Source: Lewinella sp041392765
GTDB taxonomy: Bacteria; Bacteroidota; Bacteroidia; Chitinophagales; Saprospiraceae
Direction of reading: 5' to 3'
DNA length: 64,000 bases
NCBI GenBank assembly: GCA_041392765.1
Contig: JAWKLL010000020.1
Span: forward strand, 1 to 64,000
Part shown: one piece after another, positions 37,745 to 47,578 of the stretch
Layout of the letters: the number at the start of each line of letters is the position of its first letter
How positions within the stretch are numbered: the stretch's first letter is position 1
Notes under the pieces: generated by a model
Database searches by the model: none
Told to the model about the DNA's origin: nothing
The model's input: the letters and a program-made list of their open reading frames with translations, nothing else
Made by a program: the position numbers and the translations under genes

Positions 37745-38662
37745 TTCTACACTGAAGGGGCAGTTGCCAGCGTCTGTCAGGTTAGCGGTATAAGTGCCAA
37801 CGCCAATATTGGTGAGTAAAGAATCGGAAGAAAGCCCGTTCCAGTCGAATAGGTACGGCCGTTACCATTGCTGATTTCGATGGTAACGATGCCATCTTGG
37901 CTGCCATTACAGGAAATAGCTTGTGTAATAACAGGCTGTAGGTCAGGCAATGGAGGTTGCGTGATGATAAAAGGCAAGCTTAACGGGCAACCATCTGCAT
38001 CGGTAACGGTAGCGATATAATCTCCTGCTGTCAAGTTGTTGAAGATGCCTGCGGGATTGTTTTCAGTACCCAGTTCTATGGTAAATGGCTGGTGCCAGTT
38101 GTAACTTGTATCTCAACACTACCGTCGCTACCAGAGAAACAAGAAGTGCCCACTGGAGTGGCCAAGGCCGTTGGGGGGGTACAATTCAACGAAGTACAGT
38201 TAATGCTAGCTGAAAACCAGGGCAGGTCGCAAGAGGTCGCACCTCTATGGTGACAGTTTCCTCCAAGCCCAACCCCGTTACAGTATGCGCTAAGGCCTCG
38301 GATGGAGGCATCCAAGGGCCGCCGTTTACACTCACTTCATAGCCTCCAGTAGCACCTGCTACGGCATCCCACGTTACTTGTACACTGCTCGTTGTGGTGA
38401 TACCACAGCTAAGGGGCGACATATCTAATGCAGGCAGCACATTAATAGTGATCGTATCACTCAAAGTACACCCATAGGAATCCAACGCGGTAACAACGTA
38501 GGTAGTAGTCATGTCTGGTGAGGCAATAGGGTTGGGGCAATCGCTACAGCTTAGCCCTGTTGCAGGTGTCCATTCGTAATCAATTTGATAAACGGGGTTG
38601 AAGCAAATCCTCCAGGAAAAGAGGGTGCCCGTCAAGCCATTGGTATCATCTGTAATGACTAG

Positions 38663-39820
38663 TTACCAAGTGCCGTTGGTATTGTAGGTGCCGTCCCACA
38701 GGTCGGAGAAATTACCTTCGGGTAGCCATTGCCCAGTAAACGGCACGGCAGACCCCGGCGCAAAAGGCCCTGGTGCATTGATACGGGTAGTAGCGGTTGG
38801 TACAAAGCAGGTATTCAGGTAATAGTCAGGGCCAAGGCCGTTGCCACCCTCGGCACCATTGTCGGTGGTGAGTTCTATAAACTGCCCATTGGGGCCAACG
38901 AGGAAAATATCGAGGTCGTCAATCCAGGGGTGGTACAGACTGTCGATACAGACCATCTTGATAGCATCCGCCGTTAATTCGGTGGGTAATACGCCAAAAA
39001 CGTCAATTTCCGAGCGGTAGGCCACATTTGTCAACGGCAAAGCAAGTGGGGTGTTGTTGATGAAGGTTGGAGGATCGGGTAAGGGAACGGGAAGCGTCAC
39101 GTCTAGTTGAGTTTCATCAGTGGGGCAAGTCGTTAAGTCGGGGCCAGCGTCGGGTTTAAGCAGTCGATTGTCTTTAATGACAACAGTGAAGGTATCCCGA
39201 TTGCAAGGGTCGCGTTGAATACTAAATAGAATGGTCTCGTCTCCCTCTGTGAGGAAGTCTTCATAAGCGGTAATGGGAATGCGTACCACGCTGTCGCCCG
39301 CGGATATGATGATATTATCAGGTAGGTCGGGATAATCAACCCCTTCCGTAGCTGTTCCTCCTACAGAAAACTGTACATCGTAGTCTGCTTCCGCTGGGTT
39401 AGGGAGGCTAAATACTATTTCCCCTTCGGTGCAACCTTCCGCTAAACCGCCGTCAATAGCCAATCCATTGATTTCCACGTCTAAGGAGCCAGTGCCAAAA
39501 CTCTTGGCTTCCAAGAATACCCCCGAATCAAAGATGCCATCTTGGACATCGGCTATGACCAACTTGATGGTATAAAGTTGGCAAGGTTGAACAACGGCTT
39601 CTGCCACGAACACATCCGTGAATCCATCAAATATTGGAAGCATATTGCTACCGTTATTGTTGTTGTAAAACTGGCTAAAGGCCAATGAACCGTTGTTACC
39701 CACGCAGTTGGCTAAAGTGCCGGAAGCACCCACTACCCCCGGGTTTACATTGTTGATGGTAACGGGGCGATTAGAGCCAGGTATGAGGGCAATATTTTGT
39801 GCACCATTCTGGTAGGGCAT
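38663..39820 (-). CDS. N-terminal region of the adhesin: anchor-type, Calx-beta and P-domain segments
   Basis: 385 residues. The first part (GFTDVFVAEAVVQPCQLYTI; LVIADVQDGIFDSGVFLEAK) matches the choice-of-anchor-L type domain. It is followed by a Calx-beta-like stretch (TATEGVDYPDLPDNIIISAG; AYEDFLTEGDETILFSIQRD). A proprotein-convertase P-domain follows (MVCIDSLYHPWIDDLDIFLV; GQWLPEGNFSDLWDGTYNTN). The frame stops right after NTNGTW. The domain continues in the next frame as LVITDDTNGLTGTLFSWRIC, proving a shift at about 38660 rather than a gene end. Confidence 0.75.
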   Translation of the reverse strand: MPYQNGAQNIALIPGSNRPVTINNVNPGVVGASGTLANCVGNNGSLAFSQFYNNNNGSNMLPIFDGFTDVFVAEAVVQPCQLYTIKLVIADVQDGIFDSGVFLEAKSFGTGSLDVEINGLAIDGGLAEGCTEGEIVFSLPNPAEADYDVQFSVGGTATEGVDYPDLPDNIIISAGDSVVRIPITAYEDFLTEGDETILFSIQRDPCNRDTFTVVIKDNRLLKPDAGPDLTTCPTDETQLDVTLPVPLPDPPTFINNTPLALPLTNVAYRSEIDVFGVLPTELTADAIKMVCIDSLYHPWIDDLDIFLVGPNGQFIELTTDNGAEGGNGLGPDYYLNTCFVPTATTRINAPGPFAPGSAVPFTGQWLPEGNFSDLWDGTYNTNGTW

Positions 39821-40430
39821 GTAAATGCCGAGGTACTAATAAAGAAGCCGAACACATCATTATACTCGCTGCAAACGAACTCTGGATACCTCCTCGGAAG
39901 CGAAGGCGTAGGTGAACCGAAGTGTATCGTTGGTGGGTATGAACTGTATTGTGTAGCGAATCACATCATTGATACCATTATCCGCAATGTTGGCTAAATC
40001 TATATCGTTGAAGGTGCTATTTGTGTTAACACTCGATTGAGCACTACCCGGAGAGTTTACCCCTACAAACCCGGGAGACGCCACCGCTCGCCCCGTAGTC
40101 ATTACAATCCCCTTTCCATACCGATGGTGTTAAGCCCTTGGCTAAAGTAACCTACGGACATTGGGTCGCCGTCGAAATCAATACTGATGACTTCTACCCC
40201 ATCTCCTAGGAATACATTGGATATTAGGTTTTCAGGTGTGATAGGAGGCGTATTGGTTACTTCCAATTGACCAAAAAGGTAAACAGGGACGCCTAAGATA
40301 ATCAACAACAGGAACGTGTAGTTAATTCGCATAATTCAAATATTGGTATGAATACGGTTTGCAAAAAACAGAGAAATCATCACAAAAAAAAGTACTTATT
40401 GTGGATTAGGCAGCTAACCGTCAAAAATAG

Positions 40431-41207
40431 TTAATCTTGCCAAGGAAAGCGGGTGTAAAACTGGCTGATGATGGCTTTGAAGTCATCGGGAATTCTTTTC
40501 ATTACCTCTAGTTCTACCTCAACAGGAACACCACCATAGTAAGCTTCGGCAATGCCTCCTGCGATGCAAGCCATGGTATCTGCATCGCCACCAAGAGATA
40601 CGGCATTGCGCACGGCTGATTCCCAATTGTCGCTTTCCAAGAAGGAGCAAATTGATTGAGGTACGGAACCTTGGCAGCTTACGTCGAATTGATAGCTGGG
40701 TCGTATAACATTCAGGGGCGTACTTAGATCATACCCGAAAGTGCGTTCAATCTGATCTTTGATGACGGGTTTTCCGAAGCCGTTACGGGCCAGAAAGATG
40801 GCAGCCGCTACGGCTTGTGCTCCTTTAATACCCTCGGGATGACCATGCGTGGGCAAAGCGGTTTGCTTGGCTACGTCCAGCACATCGTCCATTTCGTCGA
40901 AGGCAAAACCTGCAGGACTGACCCGCATGGCCGAACCATTGCCCCAGCTTTGGTATGGCTCATTCAATATGCCTGCTGCCCATTTTTTGAAAAAACTACC
41001 ATACCCAGCAGTTGGATAAGCTAGTGCATATTTACGTATTGTATCTTCAAATGGTAAATGGTTCAGCAGCGCATCGGCGATGGCGATAGTGAGAACGGTA
41101 TCATCTGTAAATCGGCTGTGCGGACAGAACAGTGGGAATTGCGTATCCTTGTGTGGATGTCGTTCAAAAACTGACCCAATAATATCCCCGGCGATAGCCC
41201 CCAGCAT
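40431..41207 (-). CDS. ADP-ribosylglycohydrolase (DraG family)
   Basis: 258 residues. Hydrolyses ADP-ribose from proteins, or from other ADP-ribosyl acceptors, using a two-magnesium centre. Metal ligands are in the N-terminal MLGAIAGDIIGSVFE and SRFTDDTVLTIAIADALL (FTDDT at about 32-36) and in the C-terminal SLGGDADTMACIAGGIAEAY. Length and motif order fit stand-alone DraG-type hydrolases. Gene stands between the adhesin and a T9SS protein, both also leftward, with about 100 bases to the adhesin start. Its target is unknown. Confidence 0.9.
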   Translation of the reverse strand: MLGAIAGDIIGSVFERHPHKDTQFPLFCPHSRFTDDTVLTIAIADALLNHLPFEDTIRKYALAYPTAGYGSFFKKWAAGILNEPYQSWGNGSAMRVSPAGFAFDEMDDVLDVAKQTALPTHGHPEGIKGAQAVAAAIFLARNGFGKPVIKDQIERTFGYDLSTPLNVIRPSYQFDVSCQGSVPQSICSFLESDNWESAVRNAVSLGGDADTMACIAGGIAEAYYGGVPVEVELEVMKRIPDDFKAIISQFYTRFPWQD

Positions 41208-41363
41208 AGCCCTTTTGTGGTTTTTCGTTCAATATAAAAGCCATTATCCTGCTTATAGTGGCTAAGATACCCATATTTTTTAACCTAGGTTATTTTTTGC
41301 TAAAATAAAAAAGGTTATGTGTGAACACAACTGTTCTTTTAAAGGCTTCGTAAACTTACATTT

Positions 41364-41371
41364 TACCTTTG
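41364..41371 (+). promoter_or_regulatory. Orphan -7 box (TACCTTTG) on the plus strand
   Basis: TACCTTTG points rightward into 41378-41600, where no plus-strand gene exists; the next gene is on the minus strand. It would drive the hairpin-rich region described next. Confidence 0.45.
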
Positions 41372-41377
41372 TAACTT

Positions 41378-41590
41378 AGCGAATACACAAGGATGTTCAT
41401 CCATAACGGAAGTATGAATGTAATAAAATTCCTTCGGCATAGGGGTGGGAGCGGATCCCTTGCCCCTGCCGTTTAGGCGGGGCAAGGGATGTAGCGGACG
41501 ACCCGACAGCACCCTACAAAGCTAGGTAAAAAGGTACGAAGCCGAAGGGCTACATACCTTTTACAGAAGGATATGTCATAGGCAGGGTGC
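41378..41590 (+). ncRNA. Possible structured transcript without long ORF
   Basis: Downstream of the orphan -7 box lie a hairpin CCCTTGCCCC-TGCCGTTTAG-GCGGGGCAAGGG (about 41458-41490) and a longer-range pair CCTTCGGC (41431-41438)/GCCGAAGG (41541-41548). Only a 27-codon frame is present. GC-rich parts resemble repeat families 2 and 3 in style. It may be a small RNA or just another repeat. Confidence 0.25.
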
Positions 41591-41611
41591 TGGATGCCCC
41601 TAATATGCGAT

Positions 41612-43233
41612 TTAATATACCTGAAAAGGAAGGCTTTGCTGGGTGTCTTTTGCTACCACTTGTAGGAAATACATACCACCTACGGCCGGTGCATCAAAAG
41701 ACCAGTTGTGCAGGCTACCCGTAGCAGTGGTTGTGCCTTGCAGCATCAATGCTCCGCGTGCATCGATGATGCGATAGAAAACAGGTGTGCCTGCCGAAAG
41801 GCCAGATATTTGCGGTGTCACGACCTTGTCTATCAAGCGGATAGGGTGAAGTGTCCATCCGTTTTCGCCCTGTGAGCGAAGGGAGCGAACCTCGGAATAA
41901 GACTGGCTACCATCGAAATCCTCCTGCAAGATACGGTAGTAAAGGGTAGCTGCCGCAGGCGCATTTTTGTCCACCCAACGGTATGCTTGGGTTTGCTGCA
42001 CGGTACCTGCGCCGGCTATTTCGCCAATTGGAGCGAAGCTGCGGCCATCGGATGAACGCTCTATGACAAAGCGGCGGTTGTTGGTCTCCGTAGCGGTTTG
42101 CCAGTGAAGGTTGACTTGCGGTAGGGTAGCATCCCATTGGGCGGTAAAAGCATCCCACTCTACGGGGAAAACGGAGGTGGTACCGGACATGACAGTAGCC
42201 AAGTTAGCCACGCAAAGAGAATTATTGGTGGTGGTGAAACTTAGATCGGCAGAATAAGTTTCATCCGCAGCACTGATGTTGGTAATGGAGATGACAGAGT
42301 TGGTTGTCGAAGCGTTTAATCCGGTATTGATAATGCTGTTGATTTGCAAGTCGGTATTACCTACTGTAACCGTAGCGGGAACCGTGTTGACGGTGAAGTC
42401 CATACCTGCTAGCGTCCACGTGTAAGTAGAAGTAGCGTCGATGAAGCTGGCGGTAACAGAGAAGGTGCCTGTTTGACCGACCAACAGTTGTTTGGGTGCC
42501 ATATCCACCGGGGTAACGGTGGCACTGGGCGCAACTGTTAGGATGATGGGGTCGGATAGAACATCCGGGCACCCATCTGTTGTTGCTTCCATTTCATATA
42601 GACCAGATTGGGTGGGCTGGGCATTGGTAAGCGAAAGGTCGGCGGCGCCATTGCCGCTCTGCACCACGGTAGCACCATTTAACAACCATTGGTAAGTATC
42701 TGGAAAGCCGGAGGGGGTGGAGATGGTGATGGTGAAATCTTCGCCTTGGCAGATCGTATTAAAAATTGTAATTGGCGCATCAATGACGATTTCCACGGAT
42801 TCCTCGACGAATAGTTCTACTACTGGAGATAACACTGTTGTGCTAGCATTGGTGGCTTTGAATTGTACATCCATACCGTTGAACGCGAGGGTGATATCAC
42901 CTGAAATAAATAAGGCAAGGGTATAAACATTGCCCCCCGCTTCTCTCCCTACGACTAACTCGTAATCCACGCCAGCTACTGTTTGCATAACAGAGGACGA
43001 TCCACTGGCGGCAGGGGTGTTTAGCATCAGGGTGACAGTAGGCGTTTCTACGGTAAAGAGGTGGGCGCAAATGCGCCAAAATCAATGAATACAGCACCAA
43101 ACTGCTCCGTATCATTGCTGCCTATACAATAGTTTTGGTCGGACAAGCCAGCAAAAATTTGGGCATTGGCATCGAAGGTATTGAAGAACAATAACGCGAT
43201 ACCGAAAAGGAAAAAACGTAAAGTAACATTCAT
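41612..43233 (-). CDS. Secreted T9SS type A sorting-domain protein with Ig-like domains, one frameshift
   Basis: The start MNVTLRFFLFGIALLFFNTF (43233) is a signal peptide ending near DANAQIFAG. A shift at about 43035 separates it from the intact 471-residue part (41612-43027). That part has an N-terminal beta-sandwich, an Ig-like PKD-type domain (CQGEDFTITISTPSGFPDTY and QPTQSGLYEMEATTDGC), a region VNLHWQTATETNNRRFVIER typical of Bacteroidota surface proteins, and a type A C-terminal sorting domain ending GGMYFLQVVAKDTQQSLPFQ. It is exported by the T9SS; the ligand or role is unknown. Confidence 0.8.
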
Positions 43234-43371
43234 AGGAAAATGATTTAGTTTCAGGATTACAATACCAGCCACTGATTGCTACAGGAGCAATCAATAACCA
43301 TTCATTCGCGAAAAAAACTTTTGAAGTACAGGATTAGATGGAGAAACTACGCATAATAATTTACAAATATA

Positions 43372-44326
43372 CTATGATTTATGAATAAAATCACCATATA
43401 TTAGATTTTTTGAAACGGAAGGAGGCAAAGGTCCCAAACGTTGCAACTTCTCTTCGGCCATCTTGCGCCCTGCGTAGGCACAATGGAGCAGTTCGTGCCC
43501 ATCCAAGTAAGCACAAAGGAATCCCGACCAGAAAGCGTCACCGGCACCTGTGGTATCGCGTACGACCACCGGGCGAGCAGGCACGGTGTGGCGTTCGCGC
43601 ATATTGCTAACGTAGCAACCTTTATCGCCTAGGGTGATACAAACGATGGACGCACCCTGACCGTGGAAGAAGTCAGCAGCTTCCATAGGGTCGTTTAAGG
43701 GAAAGCCATAGAGACGCTCCCAGTCCACTTCGCTGCATTTGACCAATGCCCCTTTGCTGCACCAATCCCAGACGATTTGCTGTGCTTCGCGTTGATCTGG
43801 CCATATTTTTGAGGCGTAGTTGACATCAATACTAATGTCTCCACCTGCATCGGCTACCTTATCTGCGGCAGCGAGGATACTGCTGCGGGCAGGTTCGCGG
43901 CTGAGGGCGAAACAAGTGGTATGAAAAATGCGCACGTTTTGTAGTATGGCTTCCGGCAATTGTTCCGGGGTGATTTGTACATCAGCCAAGCGATAAGGCT
44001 CAAAGTTGGAGACCGCTTTCGATTTTGTTACCAAAATAAGGGTAGAGGGCATGGGGTGACGATGCACCAACTGCGTATCCATGCCGAGCTGCTGTACATA
44101 CTGAAAAAGCATAGTGCCCATGTCGTCCTGCCCTACGGAGGCGGCCAAGGCTACGCGACAACCTAGGCGATGTAGGTTGCTGCCCATATTGGCAGGGCTT
44201 CCCCGGGATGGGTTGGAAGCGGGCATCAGCATCGAATGTGTCAACGTAATCCGTACTGATGAGATCTACTAACAGTTCGCCAACGGCGAGTACATCATAA
44301 GTATGAGCTTGTCCGGTTTCAGCCAT
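43372..44326 (-). CDS. PfkB-family carbohydrate kinase (fructokinase-like), one frameshift
   Basis: ATP-dependent sugar kinase of the ribokinase superfamily. Start MAETGQAHTYDVLAVGELLV at 44326. A shift at about 44206 is a missing G in the run GGGG of PGGSPANMG, the sugar-binding motif. The intact remainder (to 43372) has GCRVALAASVGQDDMGTMLF, IDVNYASKIW, VCITLGDKGCYV and the anion-hole/catalytic motif DTTGAGDAFWSGFL. About 318 residues corrected. Divergent from the GH31 gene, with which it may share sugar metabolism. Confidence 0.85.
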
Positions 44327-44418
44327 TGGATATTTTATGAAGTTAGTTTGTAATTTGGTCGTGAAAGTAAGGAAGTTTTGCTTTTTTTACACCGTTCTAT
44401 TGAAAGTAATCTATTTAT

Positions 44419-46933
44419 ATGAAAACCAAGTCACGTTCATTACCACCTTATGCCCCGGCTGCCACTTGGATACCCGATGAACAAACGGAAACCAGCCAGC
44501 GTTACCCCGAAGTGTATCAAGAACATCCACCGGTGCATTGGTGAAATGGGAGACCAAGGGGCAAAATGGGGTTCTTATACAAGCGGAGAAGCCTACAATT
44601 GTGGATTCAGTGCTACGAGGGCGACCAGTGGAGGGTGCGTTTTGCTAGGGGTGTTTTTGATAGCCGTGTTAGTTATGCGTTGGTGGATGGCTTCATCGCT
44701 CAGGTTATACACCCACGGGAAACAACCGATGCATTGGTATTGGAAACCAACCAAACGGTTTGTACCATCGACAAGACCGATTGCCGTATCGCTTTTCCGA
44801 CAAGGCAACGGGTGACGTGCTACTAGCTGAAAATCGCCGTTTCTCTCTCGTTCTACTGTTTTGGGAGGTACGGATCAGGTGCGTGTTCAGTTCGAAGCAC
44901 CTAAAGAGGAGGTTTATTACGGCCTTATGGGCGACAAAAGCTGGGATTTGAATCTGCGCGGCAAGCATTTTCAAAACTGGAACAGCGATGCTTTCGGATT
45001 TCACAAGGAATTAGATCCGCTCTACCGCACGATTCCATTTTATTACGGACTCAAAGGCGATAAGGCTTACGGGGTGTTTTTTCACAATAGTTGGCGCACT
45101 CATTTTGATTTCGACAGCCGCAAAGACCAGACTGTAACGATGTGGGCAGAGGGAGGAGAAATGGATTACTTTTTCTTATACGGCCCCTCGTTGAACCAAG
45201 TGGCTATTTCCTACCACCAGTTGACAGGAAAACCCGAATTACCTCCGCTATGGGCTTTGGGTTTCCATCAGTGCCGTTGGAGTTACTACCCTGAATCGAG
45301 GGTGCGGGCGTTGGCACAGACCTTCCGCGATTTAGAGATACCCTGCGATGCCATCTATTTGGATATTGACTATATGGATGGCTACCGCTGTTTTACTTGG
45401 AATTGCGATTATTTTCCTGAACCTAAAAAACTGATAGGTGACCTATTAGAGCAGGGGTTTCAAACCATCGTTATGATAGACCCCGGTATTCGGGTGGATG
45501 AAGATTACCACGTATATCGGGATGGAGTAGCACGCGATGCTTTCTGCAGACGCACCCATGGTGAAATGATGCGTGGCCCTGTTTGGCCGCCGGATTGTGT
45601 ATGGCCGGATTACACCCGCGCAGAGGTGCGCGAATGGTGGGGACAGCTTTACCGCGAATTGTATAACGAACAAGGGGTGAGTGGTTTTTGGAACGATATG
45701 AATGAACCTGCTGTATTCAAAGTGCATCACCTCACCTTTCCCGATGCGGTGTTACACCATTGGGAAGGCCAGCCGGTGGATCATAGGGCGGCGCACAATA
45801 TCTACGGGCAGCAGATGTCGAGGGGCACACAAGAAGGATTGAAAGCATTGCAACCCGATAAACGCCCCTTTGTATTGACACGTGCTTCTTTTGCGGGTGG
45901 TCAACGATTTGCCGCCGTTTGGACAGGCGATAATGTGGCCAGTTGGGAACACCTCCAATTAGCCAACCGCCAGTGCCAACGGTTGAGTATTTCAGGCTTT
46001 TCATTGGTGGGAACCGATATTGGTGGTTTTGTCGATCAGCCTACGCCTCAGTTGTATGTGCGTTGGTTGCAGTTGGGCGTATTCCACCCTGTATTTCGGG
46101 TACATTCCATGGGAAATAACGTAGATGGTGCTTCAGAAGCTGATGCCGAAACAATTAAGGCCGCTGAAGCTGTCAACCGCTTGGATCAGGAGCCTTGGGT
46201 GTTCGGCGAACCTTATACCAGTCAGGCGAGGCGCGCTATTTCCTTTCGTTATGAGTTGTTGCCTTACCTTTATACCGCCGTTCATGCCCATGTAGCAACG
46301 GGGTTGCCCGTCTTGCGCAGCCTTGTGTTTGAAGACCAAACGGATGCAAAAACCAAGCTTCGGGAAAATGAATTCCTCTTTGGGCATCATATATTGGTAA
46401 GCCCCGTGGTGGAACCCGATGTGCAATCACATACCACTTATTTGCCACAAGGTAGTTGGTTGGATTATTTTACAGGTAAATTGTATAAAGGGGGTAGCAC
46501 CCATAGACGTAAAGTAAACGCCGACAGCATACCCGTATATGTGCGTGCGGGGGCGGTGATTCCCAATTATCCGGTGCAACAGCATGTACATGAACAACCA
46601 TTATATACCGTCACTTTGCGGGCTTATTTTGGGAACAGTGGCTGCGAAAGCCACTATTATGTAGATAAAGGTGAAGGATATGGATACCAGCAAGGAGGAT
46701 TCCGCAACCACCGATTTGTAACGACAGCAACTGCCGATGCTTTTACCATCCGTCAGGAAATAACGGGTGAGTTTATGAATGAAACGGAAACCTTTGAAAT
46801 CAAGTTATTTGGTTTGCCCTTCCGGCCTGAGCAGTTGTGGATTGATGGAGAGTCCATTCAAATCATTGATAAAGAAGCACATTGCTATGTGGTCGTTGCC
46901 CCAGTTGATTTCAAGGAGGTGACGGTGCGCTAG
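44419..46933 (+). CDS. Glycoside hydrolase family 31 (alpha-glucosidase-like), frameshifted near the N-terminus
   Basis: Retaining exo-alpha-glycosidase. Reconstructed start MKTKSRSLPPYAP at 44419. Three shifts before 44865 break the N-terminal beta-sandwich (MGFLYKRRSLQLWIQ; SYALVDGFIAQVIHP; GDVLLAENRRFSL). The remaining 690 residues (44861-46933) are intact: IPCDAIYLDIDYMDGYRCFT, nucleophile region GFWNDMNEPAVF (Asp279 of this part), acid/base WTGDNVASWEHL, then FSLVGTDIGGFVDQPTPQLY and C-terminal beta domains. No signal peptide, so probably intracellular. About 838 codons in all. It ends 10 bases from the convergent VTC gene. Confidence 0.88.
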
Positions 46934-46942
46934 TTGGAAGGG

Positions 46943-47575
46943 CTACCCGTAGATCAGGTTGATGCCAGTGACGTACTTGCTGTTTTTGGTTTGCCGAAAA
47001 GGCAAGTGTTGAAAAATGAACTGTGCATCGTTATCGTCAGTCAGATCATATTTTAGTTCTAGCACGATAGCTTGGTCTGTCAGGAACTGGCTGTTACCGG
47101 GCGGTGCTACCCAAGAAAAAGGGGCGAATTGCAGGTTTTGATCCACGGTAATTCTAAAACGCCCATCCTGGCTGCCCCAGTAGGTACGCTGATAACGATT
47201 AACGAGCACTGGCCGTTGTGGCAGATACTTTAAAGCATCTATTTGCTTAAACGTGTTGCGAAGGGAAGTCCATTGCGTAGTGGGTAAAGCTGTGTTTTCT
47301 TTGGTGCCCATTTCGCCGTCTTTGATTTTTATTTCAAAAACGGGATCATGTAGCGTAGCGTAATCTGTTCCGTACCACCGCAGGCGGTGTTTACGCCGAT
47401 TGACTACCCCCGCTGTGTTTTGTTGGAAAGCGTCGAGATCGGGGGTGTCGAAATAAATATTATTGACTTGCCGAGGTGGAAATAAAGATTGAAAACCTGC
47501 CGGGTGCATACGAATGGCTTGTAGCACCCATGCCTCCGGCAGACCATCAATTCGATATTTTTTTTCGTAGCGCAA
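46943..47575 (-). CDS. VTC-domain (polyphosphate polymerase-like) protein
   Basis: 210 residues. The CYTH-like tunnel fold of VTC4 is indicated by MRYEKKYRIDG (EKKY motif), NNIYFDTPDLDAFQ, KHRLRWYG (basic residues lining the tunnel), FEIKIKDGEMGTKE, RPVLVNRYQRTYW, RFRITVDQNLQF and IVLELKYDL with catalytic acidic residues. Eukaryotic VTC4 makes polyphosphate from ATP; bacterial homologues are often in capsule or exopolysaccharide loci. Last gene of a leftward series; 3 bases separate it from ribBA. Confidence 0.85.
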   Translation of the reverse strand: MRYEKKYRIDGLPEAWVLQAIRMHPAGFQSLFPPRQVNNIYFDTPDLDAFQQNTAGVVNRRKHRLRWYGTDYATLHDPVFEIKIKDGEMGTKENTALPTTQWTSLRNTFKQIDALKYLPQRPVLVNRYQRTYWGSQDGRFRITVDQNLQFAPFSWVAPPGNSQFLTDQAIVLELKYDLTDDNDAQFIFQHLPFRQTKNSKYVTGINLIYG

Positions 47576-47578
47576 CGG

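Larger units (their letters stand above)
34919..40332 (-). pseudogene. Locus of a giant SprB-repeat adhesin with T9SS type B sorting domain (whole reconstructed gene)
   Basis: One gene of about 1800 codons is split into at least five frames: 40102-40332 (signal peptide MRINYTFLLLIILGVPVYLF, then LEVTNTPPITPENLISNVFL), 39860-40102 (TYAFASEEVSR), 38663-39820, 38186-38635, 37777-38034 and 34919-37744. Order of domains: signal peptide, choice-of-anchor-L-like region, Calx-beta-like repeat, P-proprotein-like domain, fibronectin-like segment, about 12 SprB repeats, gliding-type C-terminal sorting domain. It would be secreted by the T9SS and held on the cell surface, where SprB-like proteins act in adhesion or gliding. 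No internal start sites look natural, so the breaks are indels in one gene. Confidence 0.78.
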
